14,607 bases of DNA, from the NCBI GenBank assembly GCA_023229135.1, contig JALNZT010000063.1, positions 1 to 14,607 of the forward strand, read 5' to 3'. A model generated the notes under the pieces. It saw only the letters and a program-made list of their open reading frames with translations, did not search any database and had not been told where the DNA came from. The DNA comes from Bacteroidales bacterium. GTDB lineage: Bacteria > Bacteroidota > Bacteroidia > Bacteroidales > F082. The translations under genes and the position numbers were made by a program. How positions within the stretch are numbered: position 1 is the first letter of the stretch; the number at the start of each line of letters is the position of its first letter. Shown here piece after piece: positions 6,087 through 13,042 of the stretch.

Positions 6087-7726
6087 TAAAGAGGATATCG
6101 TTTATTGCCTATCGTAGTTTACGAAACGTTGATATCGAATTTGATAAAATCAATGTTATTTCGGGTACAAATGGAACCTGTAAATCCTCAATACTGCATA
6201 TTATTTCCAACTCGTTTCAAAAATATCCGGATAAGGTGTGTAAAGAATTAAAATTAATAAGAAATCTTACACAGACATGTAACGTTAAGCTTGAGTCTTT
6301 AACGCGAGGAGACAAAGAATTTAATGACCCAGCTAGAGGCATTAGTGGTACTTTGTTTAAAGTTACCTATAATAATGGCATTGCTTTAGAATTTCGACGT
6401 CACAACTCAAAAACCAAGAAAGTTATTAATGCAAAAGCAAGGTATTCTATTAAACCATATTACAAAAAAAGAGGAAGCGAAAGGCTTCCTTTTGCTCTTG
6501 TAATTTACTTAGGTTTATCTAGGCTTTATCCATATGGAGAATTTGAGTTTGATGAACTCATTAAAGATATTAAGGCTGTTCTGACACAAGATTATATGAA
6601 ACGTTTATCTGAAAGATACGAAAGAATAACAGGAAACAGGCTGGTTTTTGAAGGCCATAAAAAAATGGGTGACATAAAGTATAGATTGGAGTTCAAAACT
6701 GATGCTGCAGGTGTTGATTCAAATACTATCTCAGCTGGTCAAGATAACTTGAGTATTTTACTGTTAAATATAGCTTTGATAGAGAGTTTTTATGATACCT
6801 GTGGTAAAGATAAAGATAGTGTTTTGATTATTGATGAGGTTGATGCCACACTTCATCCAAGTTATCAGATGATGCTTTTAGGGATACTTCAAGAGTTATC
6901 TGCGACAACAGGCTGCCAAATATTCTTCACAACACATAGCTTATTTACAATAGAACAAAGCATAGAGAAAAAATTCAACATTATATATTTAGAAGACCCA
7001 AAGGATACAAAACAGCTGCCATCTCCTACGATGCCTAAAATAAGAGCATCACTTCAATCTAAATCATTAGAGCGTCTCTTTGATATTAGAGTACGTATGC
7101 TTGTTGAAGATGATGAAGCAAAGTTTGTGTTAGACATCGTGTTAAAGTATTTTAGCGAAACAAGAACAGAGTTTTCTACACTTTTTAATTCTAATTATTT
7201 AGAAACTATTTCTTTGTGTCTTGGAGCCGACCAACTTAAACGTTTATTTCGCACAACATTCCTTTCTGGACCATATTCTGCCATCGGAATTGTTGATGGA
7301 GATACAAGCGGTGATATTAGTCATTGTGTTATATCTTTGTTTGAAAAGACAGGGAAAAGTCCTGAAGAGCTTTTGTTCAATTATGCAGAAATTCAATATG
7401 ATAATGGAGCTTTTTGGCAATCAAAGTATGCTGCTGGGTTTAACAGAAATTTTTTTCTTCATAATATTAAAAATAAATATGATGATTTATGCAAGAATGT
7501 AGAAGATACGAAATCATCGGGGAAAAGTACAGAAGGAGCTTTGCGAAAAGATCGCAAAGCATTGTTCAAAGAGCAATCAAAGTTTTTCGAAGCTTTGTTG
7601 AAGCATTGGCTTGATAATGATGAAAATCAAGTTTTAATTGATGCATTTTATTCTAATTTACAGATAGTTTTTTATAAAATAGCTGAAAAGATTGGGATTG
7701 ATAAGGCTATATGGCCACAAAAATAG
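6083..7726 (+). CDS. AAA ATPase with OLD-like TOPRIM region (putative defence nuclease)
   Basis: This encodes 547 aa. The N-terminal half is an ABC/SMC-type ATPase split as in OLD proteins. It has Walker A GTNGTCKSS (28-36), signature-like SAGQDNL (217-223), Walker B LIIDE (248-252) followed by VDATLHP, and an H-loop TTHS with H285. The C-terminal half has TOPRIM-like motifs: LVEDDEAKF with E342, then IGIVDGDTSGD with D405/D407. These correspond to the metal-binding acids of OLD/GajA nucleases. The last 120 residues (Lys-rich, helical) are unassigned. Its coding sequence is the most A+T-rich in the window. It overlaps the upstream methyltransferase by 4 bp. OLD-type proteins such as GajA and P2 OLD act against phage; a DNA-nicking or translation-targeting role here is inferred. 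Confidence 0.82.
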   Translation: MIKRISFIAYRSLRNVDIEFDKINVISGTNGTCKSSILHIISNSFQKYPDKVCKELKLIRNLTQTCNVKLESLTRGDKEFNDPARGISGTLFKVTYNNGIALEFRRHNSKTKKVINAKARYSIKPYYKKRGSERLPFALVIYLGLSRLYPYGEFEFDELIKDIKAVLTQDYMKRLSERYERITGNRLVFEGHKKMGDIKYRLEFKTDAAGVDSNTISAGQDNLSILLLNIALIESFYDTCGKDKDSVLIIDEVDATLHPSYQMMLLGILQELSATTGCQIFFTTHSLFTIEQSIEKKFNIIYLEDPKDTKQLPSPTMPKIRASLQSKSLERLFDIRVRMLVEDDEAKFVLDIVLKYFSETRTEFSTLFNSNYLETISLCLGADQLKRLFRTTFLSGPYSAIGIVDGDTSGDISHCVISLFEKTGKSPEELLFNYAEIQYDNGAFWQSKYAAGFNRNFFLHNIKNKYDDLCKNVEDTKSSGKSTEGALRKDRKALFKEQSKFFEALLKHWLDNDENQVLIDAFYSNLQIVFYKIAEKIGIDKAIWPQK

Positions 7727-8016
7727 AAGCTTCTGCTACTTCAATTTTTATCTATTGATTTTTCGCATCGTTAATACTAGCGCACAAGCGCACAAGCGCG
7801 CTTAGTTTTCTACCTGCACCCTGATGGCTCTTTGTACCCATTCAATGAGAGTAAAGGCTTCATCGCCGCCATGCCAAAAGCCAACGTTTAGCATAGTATG
7901 CTTTTGAGTGGCGCTTATACAAGCAAAGTGAAGCGTTTCCAAAATGGAAACAGTTGCTAGCCCACTACCACAGCATAAAAGTGGCCGTTGCAAAAAATGC
8001 AACAACCACACACAAC

Positions 8017-8047
8017 AATTAAGCGAAGCCAACGAGCTTCGCTAATT
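8017..8047. terminator. Terminator-like stem-loop before the phage genes
   Basis: AATTAAGCGAAGC (8017-8029) pairs with GCTTCGCTAATT (8036-8047), a 12-bp stem with one bulged A and a 6-nt loop, followed by TTGTTTC. It is A+T-rich at the base and G+C-rich at the top, so it could work in both directions and insulate the defence region from the phage operon. The T-run is short. Confidence 0.5.
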
Positions 8048-8131
8048 TGTTTCTGCAGCGCAAAATGATGCTAAAACTCCGATTTCCCAAAACCGCACAG
8101 TTCCTAGGATTGCGCTCATTTAGTAGTGGGT

Positions 8132-8146
8132 TTTTACCCGGTAAAA
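8132..8146. promoter_or_regulatory. Operator-like palindrome TTTTACC-C-GGTAAAA
   Basis: A perfect 15-bp odd-centred palindrome with 7-bp arms lies 76 bp before the preferred terminase start. The first arm also overlaps a small GGGT-TTTT-ACCC hairpin (8128-8139). It may bind a late-gene regulator that is not encoded in the window. Confidence 0.5.
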
Positions 8147-8150
8147 CGAG

Positions 8151-8171
8151 GTCAATATTTCGCTATTGACA
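8151..8171 (+). promoter_or_regulatory. Operator-like inverted repeat overlapping a TTGACA box
   Basis: GTCAATA (8151-8157) and TATTGAC (8164-8170) form perfect 7-bp arms around 6 bp. The right arm overlaps a perfect -35 box TTGACA (8166-8171). No good -10 box follows at 16-18 bp (GCATCT at 8188), which fits a promoter that needs an activator. It is probably the switch for the phage late operon. Confidence 0.5.
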
Positions 8172-8221
8172 AACACTGATCTTTTGTGCATCTTTTAAAT
8201 GCTGATGACCAAAGGGATAGT

Positions 8222-8752
8222 GTGGCAGTACGTCTAACTAAAAAGAGACTTGCTTTTATACATGCGTTAGCTTCTGCAAAAACATACGCAGAAGCATACG
8301 CAGAAGCATACCCTAAGTCTGCCACACGCCCCCGAAAAGAACTCGAAACAAGAGCGCGAAAGCTCCTAAAAAACCCGCAAGTAGCAGAAGCATACCAAAA
8401 TCTATTAGCCGAGTACCAAGAAAAGGAGCGCAAACGCGTCGGCTGTACTCGGGAAGATCTGATTGCACACCTTAGCTATGGAATCGAAAAGATACGCGGC
8501 GAAATTGAGCGACGCGAAAATGCTATCATCGACGAATGCACTCTTCTGCAAAAAGAAGCTCCATCTGGCTTGAGCGAACACGAAGCCAAAATAGAAGCCG
8601 CACGCGTTAGGCAGCGCCCACTGCTAACCTCCGCACTTACTGGCGGCATCGTTAGCTCTGTAGAGTCATTGGCAAAGCTATTGGGCTACCACTCCGACGC
8701 TGATTTAGCGAAACAAGAGCCCGTTGTATTTCAAGGCGAGGAGGAGCTGTAA
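8222..8752 (+). CDS. terS: Phage terminase small subunit
   Basis: This encodes 176 aa from the GTG at 8222, chosen because AAGGGA lies just upstream (8212-8217) and because MAVRLTKKRLAF fits the usual short N-terminus. An in-frame GTG at 8186 would add 12 residues. The N-terminal half (LTKKRLAFIHALAS, AEAYPKSA, KELETRARKLLKNPQVAEAY) is the DNA-binding region typical of Terminase_2 small subunits. The rest is helical and charged, as expected for oligomerisation. The protein recognises the phage packaging site and recruits the large subunit. A 12-bp tandem repeat (CATACGCAGAAG, 8283-8306 plus 5 bp) duplicates the YAEA motif. The stop overlaps the start of the large-subunit gene by one base. Confidence 0.85.
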   Translation: MAVRLTKKRLAFIHALASAKTYAEAYAEAYPKSATRPRKELETRARKLLKNPQVAEAYQNLLAEYQEKERKRVGCTREDLIAHLSYGIEKIRGEIERRENAIIDECTLLQKEAPSGLSEHEAKIEAARVRQRPLLTSALTGGIVSSVESLAKLLGYHSDADLAKQEPVVFQGEEEL

Positions 8753-10011
8753 TGAAAGTTCATTTGCCAAATATTGTTGGTGGCTCTTACGGCGAATTCT
8801 GGCGCTATCAAGGGAGATACCGCGTCATAAAGGGAGGGCGCGGTTCAAAGAAATCTACCACCGCTGCGCTTTGGCTTATCTACCAAATTATGAAGTTTTG
8901 GCAGCTCTACAAAATCAAGCCACATGCACTTGTCATTCGCCGCTATTTTAATACGCACCAAGGCTCAACGTTTAACCAGCTGCGATGGGCAATAGAACGC
9001 TTGCACGTGGCGCAGCTGTGGCGCGCGACCAAGTCGCCCTTGCAGCTTGTATACGTACCAAGTGGACAGTGCATTTATTTTCGTGGCTTAGACGATCCGC
9101 AGTCAATTACATCAATTGTAGCCGCCGATGGACACTTGTGCTGGGTATGGTGGGAGGAGGCTTTTCAAGTCAACGACGAATCAGCTTTTGACATGGTTGA
9201 TCTGTCCATCCGCGGCGAGCTACCAGCGCCTTTGTTTAAGCAACACACGCTTACGATGAACCCATGGAGTGAGAAGCACTGGATTAAACGCAGGTTTTTT
9301 GACGCCAAAAGCCAAAACATACTTGCCCTTACAAGAAACTACGACTGCAACGAGTTTTTGGGTGAAGACGACATCGCGCTCTTTGAAGAAATTCGCCAAA
9401 GCTCCCCACGTCGCTATGCCATTGAAGGCCGCGGCGAATGGGGAATTAGCGAAGGCTTGGTGTTTGAGAATTGGCAAGAGCGCGACTTTGACTTTGAACA
9501 AATGCAGAGATCTGCGCGCTACCACCCACAGATGCGCGCAGTTTTCGGGCTAGACTTTGGATATTCAAACGACCCTACCGCTTTTATAGCATGCATTGTC
9601 GATTCCAAAGCACATGAAATATTCATAGCTTACGAAATATACAAAACGGGGATGCTTAACAGCGATATTTATAAGGCTATACAAAGGCTAGGTTTTGATA
9701 CCGAGCGCATTGTAGCCGACAGTGCAGAGCCAAAGAGCATACAAGAACTAAAGCTCCTCGGTTTGCGCAACATTAAGGCTGCCAAAAAAGGCCCCGATTC
9801 CGTGATTGCAGGCATTCAATTATTACAAGACTATCGCATTTTTGTACACCCTCGCTGCGAGAACACCATTATCGAACTATCAAACTATTGCTGGGCAAAA
9901 GACCGCTTAAGTGGCCGCTTAATGAATATGCCCATAGACGAATACAACCACGCAATAGATGCACTGCGATACGCTACCGAAGGCGCACACAGGAGGTCTT
10001 TTAGATGGTAA
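8752..10011 (+). CDS. terL: Phage terminase large subunit (Terminase_3/PBSX type)
   Basis: This encodes 419 aa, full length for the family. It is the packaging motor and headful nuclease that drives DNA into the procapsid through the portal. The ATPase half has Walker A GGRGSKKS (28-35), Walker B with catalytic Glu VWWEEA (132-137), and a coupling region LTMNPWSEKHWIKRRFF (about 167-183). The RNase H-like nuclease half has D268 in GLDFGYSNDPTAF, D323 in VADSAEPKSI and D403 in YNHAIDALRY. All key residues are present, so the enzyme is likely active. Translation is coupled to the small subunit (TAATG). The 3' end overlaps the spanin gene by 7 bp, with its AGGAGG inside this gene. Confidence 0.95.
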   Translation: MKVHLPNIVGGSYGEFWRYQGRYRVIKGGRGSKKSTTAALWLIYQIMKFWQLYKIKPHALVIRRYFNTHQGSTFNQLRWAIERLHVAQLWRATKSPLQLVYVPSGQCIYFRGLDDPQSITSIVAADGHLCWVWWEEAFQVNDESAFDMVDLSIRGELPAPLFKQHTLTMNPWSEKHWIKRRFFDAKSQNILALTRNYDCNEFLGEDDIALFEEIRQSSPRRYAIEGRGEWGISEGLVFENWQERDFDFEQMQRSARYHPQMRAVFGLDFGYSNDPTAFIACIVDSKAHEIFIAYEIYKTGMLNSDIYKAIQRLGFDTERIVADSAEPKSIQELKLLGLRNIKAAKKGPDSVIAGIQLLQDYRIFVHPRCENTIIELSNYCWAKDRLSGRLMNMPIDEYNHAIDALRYATEGAHRRSFRW

Positions 10012-10409
10012 TTCTAAACTATATCAAAACCATTATTTCAGCGCTTTTAATCATAGTTATTGTTTCGCTTTCCATTGCCATTAGCTGCCAACGGGAACGG
10101 ATACAAGCGCTAGAGGCAAACAACCTTGCGCTTAGCGAAAAAGTGCAACTGTTACAAGACGAGGCAGCACAACTTAGGGAGCGAGAAAAACATGAAGAGA
10201 ATGAACGACGGCGCGCCGACTTGTCCGTGCTCACGATGCTCAAGGGTGTTGCCTTGGCATCGGCTAAGCACAAGGAAAGGATGGAGGGCTTATCTAAAGC
10301 AGAAGAGGAGGAAGATGAGCTTAGCGAGTGGCTTGATTGCCCTATCCCTAAGTCTGTTTCAAGCCTGTTCGACTGCACCGCAAGTAAGAACAGAGTTTGT
10401 GCGCACTAG
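10005..10409 (+). CDS. Rz-like inner-membrane spanin
   Basis: This encodes 134 aa; AGGAGG at 9991-9996 lies 8 nt before the ATG. Residues about 8-27 form one N-terminal membrane segment (IISALLIIVIVSLSIAI). A charged coiled coil follows (about 30-75, RERIQALEANNLALSEKVQL), and the C-terminus is periplasmic. The arrangement, and the presence of an overlapping lipoprotein gene in another frame, identify an i-spanin rather than a generic membrane protein. Spanins join inner and outer membranes and fuse them in the last step of lysis. Sequence is poorly conserved in this class, so the call rests on topology and context. It overlaps terL by 7 bp, an unusual neighbour. Confidence 0.78.
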   Translation: MVILNYIKTIISALLIIVIVSLSIAISCQRERIQALEANNLALSEKVQLLQDEAAQLREREKHEENERRRADLSVLTMLKGVALASAKHKERMEGLSKAEEEEDELSEWLDCPIPKSVSSLFDCTASKNRVCAH

Positions 10410-10566
10410 CCCGCCAAAAGCACTACTTACACCCTGTGAATACCCAAGCTTTACGCTGAAAACGAACCGAGACTTCGTGACAGCCTTATCCCTCGTTATC
10501 GAAGCCTATTCAACATGCGAAGCTAAAATGGACGCTCTAATCGAGCTATTCAAAGAGGTCGAATAA
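10315..10566 (+). CDS. Rz1-like outer-membrane spanin lipoprotein, overlapping Rz in another frame
   Basis: This encodes 83 aa. The frame is open from 10126, but the ATG at 10315 is preferred: AGGAGG (10306-10311) is close upstream, and it gives a clean signal peptide MSLASGLIALSLSLFQAC with a lipidation Cys at residue 18. The lipobox (LFQAC) is non-canonical at -3. The mature part is short, with the PPKALLTPC segment seen in phage Rz1-like proteins. About 95 bp overlap the end of the Rz-like gene in a different frame, the nested layout typical of Rz/Rz1. It should bind the Rz-like protein across the periplasm. The stop overlaps the next ATG by one base. Confidence 0.78.
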   Translation: MSLASGLIALSLSLFQACSTAPQVRTEFVRTSPPKALLTPCEYPSFTLKTNRDFVTALSLVIEAYSTCEAKMDALIELFKEVE

Positions 10567-10916
10567 TGGATGTAACAACTACAGCCGCTGCTCTAAGCAC
10601 ATACGGACTATACGCAGTCGTCGCTATCCTATTGTTTGTCGTTTTGCATCTCTACCGCGAGCAATCGCGCCTTGAAGACGAAATGCGAAAAGTACTATCC
10701 TGCGACGGCAAAGACACCGCCAAACTACTCGCCGAGGCGACTATTTCTATACAGCAAAGCGCAGAAGCACTTCGGCAAAACAGCGAAGCATTCCTACGCT
10801 TTAGCGAAACCATGACGCACTGCAGCGAAGCACTGCGACAAAACAGCGACGCGTTTAGAAACTTTAGCGAAACCATGACGATAATGCGCGCGATTTTAGA
10901 CAGATATAACAAATAA
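10566..10916 (+). CDS. Single-pass membrane protein, BhlA/UviB-like holin candidate
   Basis: This encodes 116 aa. One N-terminal membrane segment (about residues 13-30, YGLYAVVAILLFVVLHLY) is followed by a basic/acidic coiled coil (REQSRLEDEMRKVL). That layout resembles BhlA/UviB-type holins. The C-terminal half contains a 21-residue duplication (about 65-84 and 85-105, EALRQNS-x-AF then FSETMT), reflected in DNA by an exact 19-bp repeat, CTTTAGCGAAACCATGACG, at 10799-10817 and 10862-10880. It lies between the spanins and the endolysin, where a holin is expected. Its role is to open or depolarise the inner membrane. The call is by topology and context only; a structural accessory role is possible. 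Confidence 0.6.
   Translation: MDVTTTAAALSTYGLYAVVAILLFVVLHLYREQSRLEDEMRKVLSCDGKDTAKLLAEATISIQQSAEALRQNSEAFLRFSETMTHCSEALRQNSDAFRNFSETMTIMRAILDRYNK
10758..10883 (+). repeat. 63-bp imperfect tandem duplication inside the holin candidate
   Basis: Two adjacent units offset by 63 bp encode 21-residue repeats. The best preserved part is a 19-bp exact match at 10799-10817 and 10862-10880. The remainder differs mainly in synonymous or conservative positions. Confidence 0.8.
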
Positions 10917-10927
10917 GGAGCTAAAAC

Positions 10928-11533
10928 GTGAAAGATACATCTAAAAGCAATAGAGCACTAAAAATGCCAAGACTTAGCGACGATATCAAAATCGACATGC
11001 GCTATGATAAAACTCTCGTTACTAAAGAAGGCAAAAAACTATATAGCTACAGGAGCAAAAGAGCTAATATCATCGTTATACACCACACGGCCACGACATC
11101 GACACAAAGAACGCGCTCTGCTTTCATGTCGCGAAATGCATCAACACATTACGAGATAGATAGAGACGGCATAATCTATCAATACTTATCGCCTATTTAT
11201 TACGTCGCATGGCATGTAGCAGGTTTTAATTATAGATCGATTGGCATCGACCTAACACACCCTACAGGCGCCGATTTTACCTTGGCTCAAACAAAGTCAT
11301 TAGCAAAACTACTTGATATGCTTTGCACAGCTTTTGGCATAACTAAAACAGTTGCTCCGAAAACGACTCAATACTTTAGCTACGAAAACGGCAAGGACGG
11401 TAAAAAGCACAAACGCTGTTTAACACTGCCAACAAATGAATTTGGCATATATCGACACAGTAATCTTGCGCAAACACAGTGCCCTGACGGCGCGCCCATT
11501 GAAGAAGCGCTCAACTTTCAACTTAGGAGCTAA
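10928..11533 (+). CDS. Amidase_2-type N-acetylmuramoyl-L-alanine amidase (endolysin)
   Basis: This encodes 201 aa from a GTG, with AAGGAG (10915-10920) 7 nt upstream. It cleaves the bond between muramic acid and the peptide stem. The fold signature runs IIVIHHTATT (48-57), STHYEIDRDGIIYQ (72-85), WHVAG (95-99), IGIDL (105-109), YRHSNL (175-180), QCPDG (184-188). Zinc ligands align to H52, H177 and C185; the H-x7-C spacing equals that of T7 lysozyme. There is no signal peptide or membrane anchor, so release through a holin is expected. About 40 N-terminal basic residues precede the catalytic domain. It follows spanins and a holin candidate, completing a Gram-negative lysis cassette. The TAA is followed after 2 nt by the portal ATG. 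Confidence 0.88.
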   Translation: MKDTSKSNRALKMPRLSDDIKIDMRYDKTLVTKEGKKLYSYRSKRANIIVIHHTATTSTQRTRSAFMSRNASTHYEIDRDGIIYQYLSPIYYVAWHVAGFNYRSIGIDLTHPTGADFTLAQTKSLAKLLDMLCTAFGITKTVAPKTTQYFSYENGKDGKKHKRCLTLPTNEFGIYRHSNLAQTQCPDGAPIEEALNFQLRS

Positions 11534-11535
11534 CG

Positions 11536-12918
11536 ATGGATTACAGTAATATAGACCCTAAAAAACTACTTGAAATCATTAAAAACGATGAAAACAACGC
11601 AGCCAAAAAACGCATGCACGAGGCCTATCGTTATTATGAAAACGACAATGATGTATTTAAACGCAAACGACAATATGCGGCAGAAGATGGTGTACTCCTT
11701 GAAGCACCGCTGCTTTCTAATAGCAAACTTGCACACCCCTTTTTCTACAAGATTGTTAACCAAAAGATAGGCTATTTATTATCAAAAGCGCTGTCCATTA
11801 ATAGCGAAGATGAAGCATACACTGAAGCTCTGCAAGCCTACCTCAACAAAGCCTTTTTACGACTACTCAAACGCCTTGGACTCGAAGCTATTCTGTGCGG
11901 TAGCGCCTGGTTACAGGTCTACTACAACAGCGATGGGGACCTAGCCTTTGCACGCATACCCACTGAAGAACTCATTCCCATCTGGGCAGACGGCGACCAT
12001 TCTAAACTCTTGGCCATGCTGCGCATCTACCAAGATACAAACCCCCTCCAAGACAAAAAAGACAGCAAAACCGTCGAATACCACACGCAAAACGGCTGCG
12101 TTTACTATGAACTCAAATCGGGAAAACTTACAGAGTTAAAACGCTCTGGACATGTGCAAATCATTGCAGGACAAGAAACCATCGAAGCCGACTTTGGACG
12201 TATTCCATTCGTTCAATTCCGTTATAATTCGCGCGAAATTCCGCTTATCGTTTACATCAAAGCACTCATCGACGAATACGACGAACTTACATCCGCCATA
12301 TCCGACGACATCAAAGACACCCCACACAGCATCAAATTAGTGCGCGGCTACGCCCCAAACCTTGGCGAATTTAACCGAAACCTCGCCACCTTCCGCGCCG
12401 TCCAACTCGACGAGGGCGGGAGCGTCGATCAACTCACAAACACTCTCAACACCAGCGCCTGCGAACTCCAACTTTCGCGCCTTCGCAAAGACATATTCGA
12501 CGCAGCAAGCGCCGTAGATTCACAAGACGCCGCCCAAGGAAACACCTCCGGCGTCGCAATCCGATTGCGTTACGCAGACCTCGACATGGATTGCGCAAGC
12601 ATGGGCGCCGAATTCGCAGCCGCCCTCGAAGAACTTTTGCACTTTATCGACGCCGACATCTTGGCCAAAGGCGGCGGCGATTTCACCGCTAAAGACGTCG
12701 ATTTCGTATTTAACACGGACGTCTCCGTCAACGAAATGGAGGTTATCCAAGCATGCATAGCTAGCAAAGGCGTCATTAGCGACCGCACCATCGTTGCAAA
12801 CCACCCGTGGGCCGGAAACGTCGAAGAAGAACTCGCCGAGATGAACAACAGCCTCAATTTTAGCGAAGCAGATCGTCCAGAAATGCAAGACGATGAAAAC
12901 AACGACGCACAACCATAA
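11536..12918 (+). CDS. SPP1 gp6-type phage portal protein
   Basis: This encodes 460 aa, close to the 440-500 usual for SPP1-like portals; AGGAG (11525-11529) lies 6 nt before the ATG. It forms the twelve-subunit ring at one capsid vertex through which DNA passes. Recognisable blocks are AAKKRMHEAYRYYENDNDV (22-40), the NSKLAHPFFYKIVNQKIGYL segment (about 62-81), LGLEAILCGSAWLQVYYN (about 114-131), IPFVQFRYN, IDEYDELTSAISDDIKDTPH, and SGVAIRLRYADLDM near the C-terminal crown. The acidic, Asn-rich tail is normal. The second half is richer in G+C than the first. Co-transcription with the amidase upstream is likely. The next gene begins 124 bp later. Confidence 0.9.
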   Translation: MDYSNIDPKKLLEIIKNDENNAAKKRMHEAYRYYENDNDVFKRKRQYAAEDGVLLEAPLLSNSKLAHPFFYKIVNQKIGYLLSKALSINSEDEAYTEALQAYLNKAFLRLLKRLGLEAILCGSAWLQVYYNSDGDLAFARIPTEELIPIWADGDHSKLLAMLRIYQDTNPLQDKKDSKTVEYHTQNGCVYYELKSGKLTELKRSGHVQIIAGQETIEADFGRIPFVQFRYNSREIPLIVYIKALIDEYDELTSAISDDIKDTPHSIKLVRGYAPNLGEFNRNLATFRAVQLDEGGSVDQLTNTLNTSACELQLSRLRKDIFDAASAVDSQDAAQGNTSGVAIRLRYADLDMDCASMGAEFAAALEELLHFIDADILAKGGGDFTAKDVDFVFNTDVSVNEMEVIQACIASKGVISDRTIVANHPWAGNVEEELAEMNNSLNFSEADRPEMQDDENNDAQP

Positions 12919-13042
12919 GGCGCACTTTTGTGGGGGGGAGGTATCCCCCTCGGCGCTGTTTGCTTCGCAAATGCGCGCCTACCCCCTCTGCGGGGGCTCT
13001 AACCCCCGCAACGCCCCCACGACGGGAAAGGTTTTATAGCGT
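12919..13042. other. G+C-rich hairpin cluster between portal and minor head genes
   Basis: These 124 bp are strikingly rich in G and C runs and hold three stems. GGGGG-AGGTAT-CCCCC lies at 12934-12949. A TTTGC-TTC-GCAAA stem (about 12959-12971) sits inside a GGCGC/GCGCC pair. GCGGGGG-CTCTAA-CCCCCGC lies at 12990-13009. No T-run follows, so read-through with RNA processing or attenuation is more likely than termination. It could also be a REP-like insertion into the operon. Confidence 0.55.

Larger units (their letters stand above)
7727..8150. other. Junction between defence region and phage genes, no convincing gene
   Basis: The stretch between the AAA/TOPRIM gene and the terminase regulatory region contains short structured elements rather than a clear gene. 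There is a palindrome AGAAGCTTCT at 7725-7734 overlapping the stop, and an 8-bp tandem GCGCACAA twice (7780-7795). Two similar hairpins follow: GTTTCC-AAAAT-GGAAAC (7935-7951) and GTTGCA-AAAAA-TGCAAC (7987-8003). A stronger stem-loop lies at 8017-8047. A 76-codon minus-strand frame (7802-8032) is open but would begin at a TTG inside that stem. Base composition changes across this stretch from A+T-rich to more G+C-rich. Confidence 0.5.

Noticed and set aside
7802..8032. 76-codon minus-strand frame in the junction
   Set aside because: It would start at a TTG inside the stem-loop at 8017-8047 with no ribosome site, contains two perfect hairpins, and its product matches nothing I recognise. The C-terminal 25 residues look somewhat protein-like, so a gene remnant is possible but unsupported.
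10126..10314. N-terminal extension of the Rz1-like protein
   Set aside because: The frame is open upstream, but these residues would place a long soluble segment before the signal peptide; the ATG at 10315 has a ribosome site and gives a proper lipoprotein.
12520..12912. 130-codon minus-strand frame
   Set aside because: It lies wholly inside the portal gene, antisense to it, and exists because G+C-rich codons there avoid stops.
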